Of a DNA stretch of 64,000 nt, positions 21,976-31,700 are shown piece after piece. Each line of letters begins with the position of its first letter. Position 1 is the stretch's first letter. The translations under genes were made by a program, and so were the position numbers. The stretch is taken from contig NZ_FPHO01000002.1 of the NCBI RefSeq assembly GCF_900117455.1, positions 1,178,001 through 1,242,000 of the forward strand, in the 5' to 3' direction. The notes under the pieces were generated by a model. The model was not told the origin of the DNA. It ran no database searches and saw only the letters and a program-made list of their open reading frames with translations. The stretch is from Hyphomicrobium sp. CS1GBMeth3 (GTDB taxonomy: Bacteria > Pseudomonadota > Alphaproteobacteria > Rhizobiales > Hyphomicrobiaceae).

Positions 21976-23850
21976 ATGACGCGAAATCAGACAACCTCGC
22001 AAACCGTCGTGGTGGTGGCCATGGGCTTGGTCGCCGCCGCCAGCGCGGTTGCACTGCACCAGCATGCGGGGATGCCAGGGCCGGTGGCCGCAACGGCGGC
22101 GCTTTCAGCATACCTCTTGCTGCTGACGGTTCATACGTTCCTCTGGCGCCGCGAACGCAACGCTCTCAAGCCGGCGACGGCACGTGAGGCGCGGGCATCT
22201 GGCCCGGCTCTGGCCACGCGCACGCAGGACGTAAGGAAAGCGGCCTCCCCGATGCCTCCGCCGATTCCAGCCAAGGCACCCGCCGCAGGGGCTCCTCCGG
22301 CGCCACCGTTCGGGACGCGGCCGAACCCCGGCCTGCCGCCCATGCCACCTCATCCGCCGCAGGCCGGCCCGCGGCAGGGCGAACGCGCTCAGCCGCCGAC
22401 TGCTTCGCGTCAACCTGAACGTGCGGCTCCGCCGCATCATGAGCGTGCGGCCCCGCCGCCGCTTCCCTCCGGCGCGCCTCCGCGTGCAGCCAAGGCACCT
22501 CCGCCGCAGGAGGACCTGCAGGATCTCTGGTCGTTCCGCCCGGCGCCGAACGCCAATCCGCCCGCTGGCGCACCTCCTCCTGCCGTTGGCCAGAAGCTGC
22601 CTCCGTTCGTGGCCGGCCGGGCATCCACGCCGACGCCACCCATCGAGCCGGCGCTGCCCGGCCCGGGAGCGCCGCGTGGCGCCGCACCGGCGGCCCGTCC
22701 TCCGGCGCCACCCAAGTCTTCGGCTCCGCGCGAGGCCGACGTGGAAGTGATCCAGGATGCCATCAAGCGCCTCCTAGAAGAGGTCAACGCCGCCGAGCAG
22801 GGCCGCACGCAGGGCCAGAGCTCGCAGAATACGGGACCGGCGAAGGCTGGCGCCGTGCCGCCGCCGCTTCCCGAGCCCACCGGTGCTCCTGCGCACGAAG
22901 CCTCGATTGAGCGTTCAATCGACGCGCTGCGCATGACCGCCGGCAGCATGCGCGCGGCGTTCGGCGGCGCGACGGATGTCGCAGTGCCCACTCCGCAGGC
23001 CGCGCCCGAGCCGCCGCCGCTGCCGCCGTTCGTGCGCGGGGCCTCGCCTCAGCAGGCCCGCTCGGCTGCGGATGCGCGCGCGCGTCTCATGGCCGATGCC
23101 ATCTCCGCCGGTCGCATCGACGTGTCGCTCGAGCCGATCCTCGGCCTTGAGGACCAGCAGACACGCCATTATGAGGTCAGCGTCCGCCTGCGCGACGCCG
23201 ACGGCAACCCGCTCGAGGTCTCGGCCAACGGCCCGGATCTGCGCGGCACCGGCCTACTTCCGCTGTTCGACGGCGTGCGCGTGACGCGGACAGCAGCGGT
23301 TGCGCGGCGCCTCGAGGAGCGCGGCAAGGGCGGCTCGGTGTTCTCGGCCTTCAGCGGCGAGTCTGTGGCCGACGAGCACTTCCTCGGCGAGCTGGCCGAG
23401 ACGCTGCATCAGCGTGCACAGCTCGCCTCGCAGCTCGTGCTCTCGTTCACGCAGAGCGACGTGCGCGGCTTCTCGACGCCGGAGTGGGACTCGCTCGCCG
23501 ACATGCGCGCACTCGGTTTCCGTTTCGCCATCACGCACCTCACCGACCTCGACATGGATTTCGAGGCGCTGGCAGAGCAGGGCTTCGTGTTCGCGAAGCT
23601 CGACGCGGCCGTGTTCCTCGATGGGCTAAGGGCGCCGAGTGGCTTCCTGCCTTCGAGCGACGTGTGCCGCCACCTAGCCCGTCACGGGCTGACGCTGGTG
23701 GTCGAGCGCATCGACAACGACGAGCAACTGGCGCGCGTGTTTGGCTTCGGCGTGCTGCTCGGCCAGGGGCAGCTCTTCGGCGGCGCGCGCCCTGTCCGCG
23801 CCGACGTAGTGAACAGCCGAACCTCGCGCGGCACCACGGTCGCGGCTTAA
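21976..23850 (+). CDS. Membrane protein with proline-rich linker and degenerate EAL domain
   Basis: A 624-residue protein. Two hydrophobic helices (about 9-30 and 36-55) anchor it. Residues about 90-260 form a Pro/Ala-rich, probably disordered linker, followed by a short helical region. From about residue 370 comes an EAL-fold domain whose catalytic motifs are lost: EVSVRL for EALxR, THLTDLDMDF for DDFGTG, FAKLDAAVF for KID, VERIDN for EGVE, and GQGQLFGGARPV for the end motif. It should not hydrolyse c-di-GMP but may bind it. The layout recalls TipF, a polar flagellar organiser of Caulobacter, but that is only an analogy. Confidence 0.8.
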   Translation: MTRNQTTSQTVVVVAMGLVAAASAVALHQHAGMPGPVAATAALSAYLLLLTVHTFLWRRERNALKPATAREARASGPALATRTQDVRKAASPMPPPIPAKAPAAGAPPAPPFGTRPNPGLPPMPPHPPQAGPRQGERAQPPTASRQPERAAPPHHERAAPPPLPSGAPPRAAKAPPPQEDLQDLWSFRPAPNANPPAGAPPPAVGQKLPPFVAGRASTPTPPIEPALPGPGAPRGAAPAARPPAPPKSSAPREADVEVIQDAIKRLLEEVNAAEQGRTQGQSSQNTGPAKAGAVPPPLPEPTGAPAHEASIERSIDALRMTAGSMRAAFGGATDVAVPTPQAAPEPPPLPPFVRGASPQQARSAADARARLMADAISAGRIDVSLEPILGLEDQQTRHYEVSVRLRDADGNPLEVSANGPDLRGTGLLPLFDGVRVTRTAAVARRLEERGKGGSVFSAFSGESVADEHFLGELAETLHQRAQLASQLVLSFTQSDVRGFSTPEWDSLADMRALGFRFAITHLTDLDMDFEALAEQGFVFAKLDAAVFLDGLRAPSGFLPSSDVCRHLARHGLTLVVERIDNDEQLARVFGFGVLLGQGQLFGGARPVRADVVNSRTSRGTTVAA

Positions 23851-23919
23851 GGTATCGCTTCGGGCAAGCGCCGGCGCCGGCGCTTGCCCTCCCGCCGCCG
23901 AGCCAGTACGCATGGCGGC

Positions 23920-24792
23920 ATGACCTCGCCTCAAGCCTCTCCGCAGCCTATCCCCATCCTAAACTCGATTGCCGACCTCGCGCCGGGGCGTGAGGTGTGG
24001 CTGACCGACATCTGGGGCGTGATGCACAACGGCGTCGAGCCGTTCACGGAGGCTTGCGAAGCCTGCACGCGCTTTCGCCTGTCAGGCGGCACGGTGCTTC
24101 TGCTCTCCAACGCACCGCGTCCGGCGGCCAGCGTTGCCGCTCAGCTCGACCGCATCGGCGTGCCGCGTTTCGCGTGGGACGCGATCCTCACTTCCGGCGA
24201 TGCGGCACGCGCGCTCATTGGCGCCTATGCAGGACAGCGTGTCTTTCACCTTGGCCCGGAGCGCGACCTCCCCCTTTACGAGGGGCTCGACGTCACGCTT
24301 GTCGGGGCGGCGCGCGAGGCCGATGTTGCCTCGTGCACGGGCCTGTTCGACGATGAGATCGAGACGCCGGATGATTACGCGACGCTGCTCGCGGAGCTCG
24401 CGGACCGTCAGGTGCCGATGACGTGCGCCAATCCGGACATCACCGTCGAGCGCGGCGACAAAATCGTCTACTGCGCCGGCGCGCTCGCGGCCGAGTACGT
24501 GGAGCTCGGTGGCAGCGTTGCCTATGCGGGCAAGCCGTATCTTCCAGTCTACGACATGGCCTTCGAGATGCTGGAGACGCTGAGAGGCACGCCGGTCGCG
24601 CGCGAACGTGTGCTCTGCATCGGCGACGGCGTGCGAACCGACATAAAGGGAGCGGCGGCCGCGGGGCTCGACAGCGTATTCATCGCCAGCGGCGTACACG
24701 TCTCAGGCGAGCTTACGAGCGCGGCGCTCAAAGAGCTTTTTACCGACATTGCCGCGCCGCCGATCGCGGCCATGCGTCAGCTTTCTTGGTGA
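23920..24792 (+). CDS. TIGR01459-type HAD hydrolase
   Basis: A 290-residue HAD-superfamily phosphatase of the NagD/p-nitrophenyl-phosphatase (class IIA) type. The nucleophile motif is WLTDIWGVMHNGV (Asp-x-Trp variant), motif II is LLLSNAPRP, the cap has DIETPDDYATLL-like sequence, and the end has GKPYLPVYDMA and CIGDGVRTDIKGAAAAGLDSVF. The substrate is unknown. The frame opens at 23884, but ATG 23920 better matches the family. It follows the EAL-domain gene by 69 bases. Confidence 0.87.
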   Translation: MTSPQASPQPIPILNSIADLAPGREVWLTDIWGVMHNGVEPFTEACEACTRFRLSGGTVLLLSNAPRPAASVAAQLDRIGVPRFAWDAILTSGDAARALIGAYAGQRVFHLGPERDLPLYEGLDVTLVGAAREADVASCTGLFDDEIETPDDYATLLAELADRQVPMTCANPDITVERGDKIVYCAGALAAEYVELGGSVAYAGKPYLPVYDMAFEMLETLRGTPVARERVLCIGDGVRTDIKGAAAAGLDSVFIASGVHVSGELTSAALKELFTDIAAPPIAAMRQLSW

Positions 24793-24802
24793 GCGGCGCG
24801 TC

Positions 24803-26788
24803 CTAGAACGACTGCGGGGGCTCGCCGGGCGCGCTCGCTTGGCGCTCCTCTACGGCGAGCACGCCATCCTTCGGCTCGACGGGCGAGGCGCCGGAGCCTG
24901 CTTCGAGCGCGGCGGCCAGCTCCTCGCGGGCCTTCTCGGCTTGGCGCTGACGGCTCCAGAGGCTGGCGTAGAGCCCGCCCTTGGCGATCAGCTCGGCGTG
25001 CGTGCCCTGCTCCACGAGCCGGCCCTTGTCGAGCACGATGATGCTGTCGGCGTGCACGATAGTCGAGAGCCGATGTGCGATGACGAGGGTCGTGCGGTTG
25101 GCGGCAACGCCGTCAAGCGCGTCCTGGATCTCCTTCTCGGTGTGGCTGTCGAGAGCGCTCGTCGCCTCGTCGAGCATCAGGATCGGCGGCCCCTTGAGGA
25201 TCGTGCGTGCAATGGCGACGCGCTGCTTCTCGCCGCCCGAAAGCTTCAAGCCCCGCTCGCCAACCATCGTCCTATAGCCCTCGGGCAGTGCGGCGATGAA
25301 GCGGTCGATCTGCGCGAGACGCGCGGCCTCATGCACTTCGGCGTCAGTGGCATCGGGGCGGCCGTAGCGAATGTTGTAGAGGATCGTGTCGTTGAACAGC
25401 ACGGTGTCCTGCGGCACCACGCCGATGGCCTGGCGCAGCGAATGCTGCGTCACGTCGCGAATGTCCTGGCCGTCGATGGTCACGCGTCCAGCGTCGATGT
25501 CGTAGAAGCGGAACAGGATGCGCGAGATCGTGGACTTGCCGGCGCCCGACGGGCCGACGAGGGCCACCATCTTGCCCGCGGGCACCTCGAACGAGATGTC
25601 GTGCAGGATCGGGCGTGCAGCGTCATAGGAGAACGACACGTTCTCGAAGCGCACCGTACCTTCGCTGACGATGAGCGGCTTGGCGCCGAGCTTGTCCTCG
25701 ACCTCCGGCTTCTCGCCCAAAAGCGCGAACATGGTCTCGAGGTCGACAAGGCCCTGCTTGATCTCGCGATAGACCATGCCCATGAAATTCAGGGGCTGGT
25801 AGAGCTGGATCATCACAGCGTTGATCAGCACGAAGTCGCCGACTGTGTGCGTACCTTCCATGACGCCGCGCGCGGCAAGCCACATGACAAGCGTCATGCC
25901 GACGGTGAAGATCGCGGCCTGGCCGGAGTTCAAGACGCCGAGCGAGTAATAGGTCTTGACGGCGGCGCGCTCGTAGCGGGCCATGGACGCGTCGAAGCGA
26001 CGTGCTTCCGCCTCGTCGTTGCCGAAATATTTGACCGTTTCGTAGTTCAACAGGCTGTCGACGGCCTTGGTGTTGGCCTCGGTGTCGCTCTCGTTCATCT
26101 CGCGGCGGATGGCGATGCGCCGCTCGGAAGCCCAGAAAGTGAACCACATGTAGGCCGCGATGGTCGCAACGAGGATCAGGACGTAGAACCAATTGAAGTA
26201 GAAGATCAGCAGGGCGGCAACGAGCACCATCTCGACGATAGTTGGCGCGAGCTGCATGACGCCCATGCGTATGATCAGGTCGATGCCGCGCGTGCCGCGC
26301 TCGATGACGCGCGAGAGACCGCCGGTTCGCCGCTCGAGATGAAAGCGCAGCGACAGCTTATGCAGGTGGCGGAACGTGCGGTTGTTGAGTTCGCGGATGG
26401 CGTGCTGGCCGACGCGCGTGAACAGAACGTCTCGAATCTGGTTCAGCGCCATCATCAGCACGCGCCCGACGCCATAGGCGACGATCAACATGGCAATGCC
26501 GAGCGCCAGACCTTTGGCAGCAGCGATTTCGGGACGAGCAAGATCGGAGGCGAGCCAGTCGGTCGCCCACTTGAAGGCGATCGGGACAGCAACGGTGACG
26601 AGCTTGGCGACGATGAGCACGACGAACGCGCCCGCCACCTCGATACGCAGATCGCGGCGGCCCTCGGGCCAGATGAACGGCAGCAGGCTTTTCAGGACCG
26701 TCCAATGGCTGACGTCAGACGAAAGGCCGAGCAGATCCGGCCGCTCGCTGCGGCTCGCCGACGATGTCGCGATGTTGGTTTGCCTCAT
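24803..26788 (-). CDS. Atm1/ABCB7-type ABC exporter
   Basis: A 661-residue half-transporter. The six-helix domain contains the Atm1-family blocks LNQIRDVLFTRVGQHAIREL, LHKLSLRFHLERRTGGLSR and SLLNYETVKYFGNDEAEA; the ATPase has Walker A GPSGAGKST, signature LSGGEKQR and ILMLDEATSALD. Bacterial Atm1 homologues export glutathione conjugates and support heavy-metal tolerance and Fe-S homeostasis. The frame runs to 26830 but ATG 26788 has the better upstream context. It is convergent with the HAD gene. Confidence 0.9.
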   Translation of the reverse strand: MRQTNIATSSASRSERPDLLGLSSDVSHWTVLKSLLPFIWPEGRRDLRIEVAGAFVVLIVAKLVTVAVPIAFKWATDWLASDLARPEIAAAKGLALGIAMLIVAYGVGRVLMMALNQIRDVLFTRVGQHAIRELNNRTFRHLHKLSLRFHLERRTGGLSRVIERGTRGIDLIIRMGVMQLAPTIVEMVLVAALLIFYFNWFYVLILVATIAAYMWFTFWASERRIAIRREMNESDTEANTKAVDSLLNYETVKYFGNDEAEARRFDASMARYERAAVKTYYSLGVLNSGQAAIFTVGMTLVMWLAARGVMEGTHTVGDFVLINAVMIQLYQPLNFMGMVYREIKQGLVDLETMFALLGEKPEVEDKLGAKPLIVSEGTVRFENVSFSYDAARPILHDISFEVPAGKMVALVGPSGAGKSTISRILFRFYDIDAGRVTIDGQDIRDVTQHSLRQAIGVVPQDTVLFNDTILYNIRYGRPDATDAEVHEAARLAQIDRFIAALPEGYRTMVGERGLKLSGGEKQRVAIARTILKGPPILMLDEATSALDSHTEKEIQDALDGVAANRTTLVIAHRLSTIVHADSIIVLDKGRLVEQGTHAELIAKGGLYASLWSRQRQAEKAREELAAALEAGSGASPVEPKDGVLAVEERQASAPGEPPQSF

Positions 26789-26891
26789 ACCCTGTCCGGA
26801 AATCCCGTGCGCGTGCTCGACCTTGCGCATTCAATACGCAAGAATTGTCGCGTTGGAGCAGCGGGACCTTTAGCGCGCCTGAGCGGCAACC

Positions 26892-28559
26892 TCAACGGCG
26901 CTTCGGCAAGCGCACGACTTGTCCGGGATAGATGCGGTGCGGGTTGCGGATGGTCTTGCGGTTGATGCGGTAGATCTTCTTGTAATCCGCGCCCTTGCCG
27001 AGGTAGCGGCGCGAGATATCCCAGAGCGTATCGCCGCGCTTTACAACGTGCACCCGTGTGCCTCGGGCCCGCAGTTGGCGCTTCGGCCTGTCGCGGAGCT
27101 TCGCGGCGGCATAGCTGCGGCGCTTGTTGGCTTTGACCTTCTTCGCGTCCTTACGCTTGGCACCGAGGTGATTCTTGCGTGATGCAGAAGCGCGCGGCTT
27201 TGCCTCCGCGAGACGCTTTACGCGCGGCTTGATCTGAACCGCTGCGGCAGCATCTCGCGGCTGCGCGTTGTCCGGACGTGCTTCAGAGGGCTTGTCGGCC
27301 GTCTCGGCCTCGGCGGGCTGCGTTTTCTCCGCAGCTCTTGCATCTGTCTCGGGCGTCTCGGCGGCTTTCGGCTCAGGCTTTGATGCCGGCTCTGCTCCGG
27401 CCAGCTGCTTGTCCTGCTCGGCTTTCGCTTCGGCCAGACGTTTCTCCTCGACGGCCTTGGTCTCCTCGGCGGCCTTGGCGTCCGCCAGTCGCTTCTCGTC
27501 CGACGCCTTCCGCTCCGCTTCGGCCTTGCGTGCGGCTTCCACTTCCGCTGCCTTGCGCGCCTCTTCGGCCTTCGCCTCGGTTCTGCGCTTCTCCTCCGCG
27601 GCTTTGCGCTCTGCCTCGGCTTTTCGGGCTGCCTCCGCTTCCGCCGCCTTACGCGCCTCTTCCGCCCTTGCTTCTGCTATCCGCTTTTCTTCGGCGGCGC
27701 TTTGTTCGACCTCCCTCGCAGCCTTGCGCTCGGCCGCGAGACGGCGCGCCTGGTCCGCCATTGCTTTCACGGCTTCCTCGGCGCCGCGGGCAACGTCGGC
27801 CTGCAGCGCCTTGCGCGTCGTTTCGGTCTTGCGCGTCTTGTCGAGCTTCTCCAACTCCTCGAGCTTCTTCAGGCCCTCCTCAATGCGCCGGTCGAGATCC
27901 TCCTTGATTTTGCGTAGCTCCTCCTTGCGGGCCTCGGCCCGCTTGCGCTCGGCCTCCGCCGCGGCGTCCTCAGGAGTGCTTTTGCGTTTCTCGACCTCGC
28001 GCGCGGCTTCCGCTGCCGCCTCTTCCGCCCGCGCAGCCGCTTCGCGCCAGTCCGCCTCGGCCTTGCTGCGCGCCTCGACAAACGCTCTCGCTTCCGCAGC
28101 GGTCTTATCGGCGAGGACGGTGACGGAGGCCTGTGAATACCCCGGGAGTTGGAAGCCGACCGCCTCGTAGCTGCGCTCGATCCAGTAGACGACGTAGCCG
28201 GCCGTGGCGGTGCCGGCGGTGCGCAGCGCCTCGATGACGTGCGTTAGAGGATCGGTTGTTTTGCCCGCGTCGTCGCTGCGCGGCACGGACAGCTTGCTCG
28301 CGACGTCCGACTGGTAGGTGGAAGCGGCCTGCTCAAGCCAATCGGTGACCGCGGACGGCAATTGACCTGTCGGCGGCGGTGCAGTCGCGCTGTCGCCCGC
28401 CACGCGCTCGGATTTGTCTGGAGCAGACGTTTGTGCGTGGGCCCCCGCGACGCCCAGCATGAGAGGCACGATGAGCAGCGCGGATGCACATACCGCGGCG
28501 GCTGGGTTTCGCAGCCCGTTTCGAAACGACGACGCAACGCTCACTGTCTTACGCCCCAC
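26892..28559 (-). CDS. Long coiled-coil protein with C-terminal LysM domain
   Basis: A 555-residue envelope protein. Residues 20-42 are a signal peptide or anchor ending AGAHAQ. Residues about 150-380 are an Ala/Glu/Lys/Arg-rich TolA-like coiled coil including two 32-residue tandem units. Residues 385-500 are low-complexity, turning strongly basic. The C-terminal 50 residues are a LysM peptidoglycan-binding domain (HVVKRGDTLWDISRRYLGKG ending QVVRLPKR). It probably spans the periplasm and holds the cell wall. The start is GTG 28559. It is upstream of the Atm1 gene on the same strand. Confidence 0.82.
   Translation of the reverse strand: MGRKTVSVASSFRNGLRNPAAAVCASALLIVPLMLGVAGAHAQTSAPDKSERVAGDSATAPPPTGQLPSAVTDWLEQAASTYQSDVASKLSVPRSDDAGKTTDPLTHVIEALRTAGTATAGYVVYWIERSYEAVGFQLPGYSQASVTVLADKTAAEARAFVEARSKAEADWREAAARAEEAAAEAAREVEKRKSTPEDAAAEAERKRAEARKEELRKIKEDLDRRIEEGLKKLEELEKLDKTRKTETTRKALQADVARGAEEAVKAMADQARRLAAERKAAREVEQSAAEEKRIAEARAEEARKAAEAEAARKAEAERKAAEEKRRTEAKAEEARKAAEVEAARKAEAERKASDEKRLADAKAAEETKAVEEKRLAEAKAEQDKQLAGAEPASKPEPKAAETPETDARAAEKTQPAEAETADKPSEARPDNAQPRDAAAAVQIKPRVKRLAEAKPRASASRKNHLGAKRKDAKKVKANKRRSYAAAKLRDRPKRQLRARGTRVHVVKRGDTLWDISRRYLGKGADYKKIYRINRKTIRNPHRIYPGQVVRLPKRR
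27501..27692 (-). repeat. Two 96-bp coding repeats in coiled-coil gene
   Basis: Residues 290-353 of the LysM protein consist of two 32-residue units, each starting EEKR and containing EEARKAAE and AARKAEAERKA. A third unit, starting DEKRLADAKA, is degenerate. The DNA copies have diverged at many third positions, so the duplication is not recent. Confidence 0.8.
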
Positions 28560-28818
28560 CCCACCTGCCGTTTCCGGCGATCCCGATTACAGGTTAGAAT
28601 ATTTTCATGCGACGGAGCAAACGACTTCCCGATCTTTCTTAAGCAGGCCATATGGTTGCGCCGTACCGCTGAGGCCATTTCGAGAGCCGCCATTGGCAGA
28701 ATGGCTCCCCGGCCCCATCTAATGAAACATGAAACCTGTCATAGTTTCCCCTTCGAAGTCCGCTAAGGACTACTCATTGCAGCGCACACAATCCGATCCG
28801 TTACCTTCCGCCAAGTCC

Positions 28819-29487
28819 ATGAGCAAAAAAGGCCGTCCGCAGATTACCGCACCGCAGCATATGAACGGGGCGCCCACTCTCCATGCGCCCGCGCACGGCG
28901 TACGCAGCGTCTGTGTCTATTGTGGATCCGGCGCTGGCGAGGGCCCAGCCTACGCCGAAGCCGCCCGAACGCTCGGGCGTTCGCTCGGCGAGAACGGCGT
29001 ACGTCTCGTCTATGGAGGCGGCGGGCTCGGACTCATGGGCGAGGTTGCGCGTGCGGCGCTGGATGCGGGCGGCGAGGTCACCGGCATCATCCCGTCGTTT
29101 CTCGTCGAGCGCGAGCATATGCTGCGTGAGGTCACGGACCTTATGGTCACGACCGACATGCACGAGCGCAAGAAGCTGATGTTCGACCGCTCGGACGCCT
29201 TCGTCGCGCTACCTGGCGGCATCGGCACGCTGGAGGAGCTCGTCGAGCAGCTGACGTGGGCGCAGCTCGGCCAGCACACCAAGCCGATCGTCGTTGCCAA
29301 CATCGCGAACTTTTGGGACCCTTTCCTGGCGCTGCTTGAGCATATGCGCAACGAGGCCTTCATCCGGCGCGGGCTCGAGGTGCGGTTCGGTGTGGTTTCG
29401 GAGGCAGCGCAGATCCTGCCGCGCGTCACCGAGCTCTATGCCGAGCTTGGCGGCAAGGTCGCGCCGGGTGTGCTGGCCAAGTTCTAG
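28819..29487 (+). CDS. LOG family (TIGR00730) nucleoside-5'-phosphate phosphoribohydrolase
   Basis: A Rossmann-fold protein of the LOG family, which cleaves cytokinin riboside monophosphates or AMP to base and ribose 5-phosphate. Motifs: SVCVYCGSGAG near the start, YGGGGLGLMGEVA, and the active-site pair MHERKK and PGGIGTLEEL. The frame opens at 28729, but codons before 28819 are unlike coding sequence, so I start at ATG 28819; ATG 28861 is also possible. About 220 residues, normal for the family. It is divergent from the LysM gene. Confidence 0.88.
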   Translation: MSKKGRPQITAPQHMNGAPTLHAPAHGVRSVCVYCGSGAGEGPAYAEAARTLGRSLGENGVRLVYGGGGLGLMGEVARAALDAGGEVTGIIPSFLVEREHMLREVTDLMVTTDMHERKKLMFDRSDAFVALPGGIGTLEELVEQLTWAQLGQHTKPIVVANIANFWDPFLALLEHMRNEAFIRRGLEVRFGVVSEAAQILPRVTELYAELGGKVAPGVLAKF

Positions 29488-29624
29488 CTACGCATGGCGG
29501 CGTAACAACCAGCTGATTTCGCCAAGGATTTGCGGCGGATTTTCAAGATGTGCGCAACATACCTTCCCATGGCCCCATTCGGGTCTCATCATGAGATAAG
29601 TCTCGGGCCATTCAGGAGGTTGTC

Positions 29625-29933
29625 ATGCCTTTTCGTGCGTTAGTTGCCGCGCTGCTGCTGGCAGGCCCGTTCGCCGCAGGCGCGCTTGCCGATGACGGCA
29701 AGAATCCCACCGTCGACATGACTTCGTCAGCCAAAGTCGTTCCCATGTCCGATGACGAGCCGCAGGGCTATGGCGACGATGGGCAGAGCGATCAACGCGC
29801 CCAGCCCGACGATGATCGCAACTTCAACCTCTACGGTGATGGCGACGACGAGGACGGCGATTCCGCACGTCGGCCGGACGACGACGAGGACGGCTGGGAT
29901 ATCGAGGAATACGGGCGCACCGAGCGCGCATAA
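29625..29933 (+). CDS. Small Asp-rich secreted protein
   Basis: A 102-residue protein with a clear signal peptide (FRALVAALLLAGPFAAGALA) and a very acidic mature part with runs such as QPDDDRNFNLYGDGDDEDGD. The spacing of Asp and Gly suggests Ca2+ or other cation binding, but no exact EF-hand or RTX motif is present. A strong AGGAGG precedes the ATG by 5 bases. Function unknown. Confidence 0.7.
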   Translation: MPFRALVAALLLAGPFAAGALADDGKNPTVDMTSSAKVVPMSDDEPQGYGDDGQSDQRAQPDDDRNFNLYGDGDDEDGDSARRPDDDEDGWDIEEYGRTERA

Positions 29934-30008
29934 GCTTGCCGCATCCGACCGGCGCTGACACGTCGGTGGTGGGGAGCCGTATTCCGGCCCACCCGGCCAC
30001 CAGGTGGA

Positions 30009-30578
30009 TCAGTCCTTGGCGCGCTCGACGTAGGAGCCGTCAGCCGTCATGACGACGACGCGTGTGCCCGTACCGATGTGCGGCGGCACCATGATACGGG
30101 CGCCGTTTTCGAGCTTCGCGGGCTTATAGGACGACGACGCCGTCTGTCCCTTCACGACGGGATCCGCCTCGACGATCTCGAAGATCACGCGCGCGGGCAA
30201 CTCGATGGAGATCGGGTTACCCTCGAACAGGGACACCGAGCAGGTCATGCCTTCCTGCAACCAGACGGCCTGGTCGCCGACGACGTCCTTCGAGACCGTG
30301 ATCTGGTCGAAGGTCTCGGGCTGCATGAAGTTGAAGCCCATCTCGTCCTCGTAGAGGTAGTTGTAATCCTTCTCCTCGAGGTAGGCGCGCTCGACCTGAT
30401 CGGTCGTGCGATAGCGCTCGGTCACCTTCACGCCGTCAGAGATGCGGCGCATCTCGAGATGCGTCACCGGCGTGCCCTTGCCGGGATGGATGTTCTCTGC
30501 AGAGATGACGACGGCGAGCTTGCCGTCGAGATCGAGCACATTGCCCTTGCGGATCGAGCTAGCGATCACTTTGACCAC
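30009..30578 (-). CDS. efp: Elongation factor P
   Basis: A 189-residue translation factor that rescues ribosomes stalled on polyproline stretches. The KOW-like N-terminal domain carries the modified loop HPGKGTP; with the GTG start at 30578 the lysine is residue 34, as in E. coli, where it is beta-lysylated. Two OB domains follow, with the conserved C-terminus including [28 protein letters not shown] lies 7 bases before the GTG. EpmA and EpmB, the enzymes for beta-lysylation, are encoded 1-4 kb away. Confidence 0.96.
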   Translation of the reverse strand: MVKVIASSIRKGNVLDLDGKLAVVISAENIHPGKGTPVTHLEMRRISDGVKVTERYRTTDQVERAYLEEKDYNYLYEDEMGFNFMQPETFDQITVSKDVVGDQAVWLQEGMTCSVSLFEGNPISIELPARVIFEIVEADPVVKGQTASSSYKPAKLENGARIMVPPHIGTGTRVVVMTADGSYVERAKD

Positions 30579-30778
30579 GGTCTTCTCCCATAAATTCCAG
30601 CCGTGCCCGACAGCAACCGTTGAGGCCGCCTCGCGATACATCCGTCCGTCCGGGCAGGAAATATGGGCGCTCTCTTACTCTGGATCGCCCGCAAGGCCAA
30701 GGGCCGATGACGCGGGCGTGGCGAAACGGCCGCAGCGGCGGCCCCGACCCCGTCAAACGAAAAACGAAGGCGTGCAGG

Positions 30779-31516
30779 CTAACCGAAGATCCGGGCCACG
30801 CCTTGCCAAAGCCGCCGGACCCCGTAGCCCAGCAGGATGCCGATGCTCAGGATGACGACCTGCAGGCCGATCTGACGCACCGGGCCGATGGCGTTGAAGT
30901 GATCCTGGAGCGCCTGGGCCTGCCCAGCATCCCGCTGCAATAGGATGAAAAAGTCGAGCGCAAACAAGGCCGCGACGACGACGGCGAAGATTAACAGCGT
31001 GGTTAGAAGGCCGCCGTGCAGCATGCCTTTCCACATCCAGCCTGCGCTGGCGCCAAGCGCGATCATAACGGGCGCAATCAAGACCGTGCCGAAGACGCTG
31101 ACACCAATCGTCAGGCACTGGCCGAAGTCGGTGATCTGTCCCTGCTGACCGAAGAGCGCGCACACGCTTCCCATGCCAAAGCCGGTCAGCCAGCTCAAAA
31201 GCTCGATCAGGATGAACAGAACAAGGGCCGTGACGAAGGCCGTGCCGAGCAGGTTCGCGCCTCCTGTTTCCGGCGAGCTAGGCGCATCGGCGATCCGCAG
31301 CTTCCTGCGCGACAGCACGCGCCGCGAGAGGTCGAAGACCGGGACCGTCAGCACATAGGCGAGATTCTTCAATGCGTCCGCCGCGCCGCCGAGCGTGCCG
31401 CCTTCGGGCACCGAGCTCAGCGCGATACCGACGATCACTGCAAATCCCAAAGTGAAGACGGCAGCGGTTAGTGTCGGCGTATCCAGCGTCGCCGTGTCGG
31501 CCTCGGCAGCGGTCAT
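30779..31516 (-). CDS. Unknown polytopic membrane protein
   Basis: A 245-residue protein with about five hydrophobic segments (near residues 15-35, 90-112, 135-155, 165-188 and 218-238). A short basic stretch DLSRRVLSRRKLR lies between the first two. I do not recognise the family. GGGGGG lies 5 bases before the ATG. It sits between efp and epmA, on the efp strand and divergent from epmA; a role in EF-P biology is not indicated. Confidence 0.75.
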   Translation of the reverse strand: MTAAEADTATLDTPTLTAAVFTLGFAVIVGIALSSVPEGGTLGGAADALKNLAYVLTVPVFDLSRRVLSRRKLRIADAPSSPETGGANLLGTAFVTALVLFILIELLSWLTGFGMGSVCALFGQQGQITDFGQCLTIGVSVFGTVLIAPVMIALGASAGWMWKGMLHGGLLTTLLIFAVVVAALFALDFFILLQRDAGQAQALQDHFNAIGPVRQIGLQVVILSIGILLGYGVRRLWQGVARIFG

Positions 31517-31700
31517 GCTCGCCCCCCTTCGTCAGTCCACAAAAGGTTAATCCCGCGGCAGGTGCGTCCGCAAGAGCGGCTTCGCGCCTCTCCGCATGAT
31601 CCGTCTTGAGCCGCGGCTCGCTACCTCGTTAATGTGCAGCCGCAACGCCGCGATGACGCTCGGTGCCTGTTCCACTTCCGCCTACGAGGATTATTTATCT

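Noticed and set aside
24749..26965. A 738-residue plus-strand frame opposite the Atm1-type exporter
   Set aside because: It is antisense to a well-conserved ABC transporter and is rich in His/Asp/Arg as expected from a GC-rich shadow frame.
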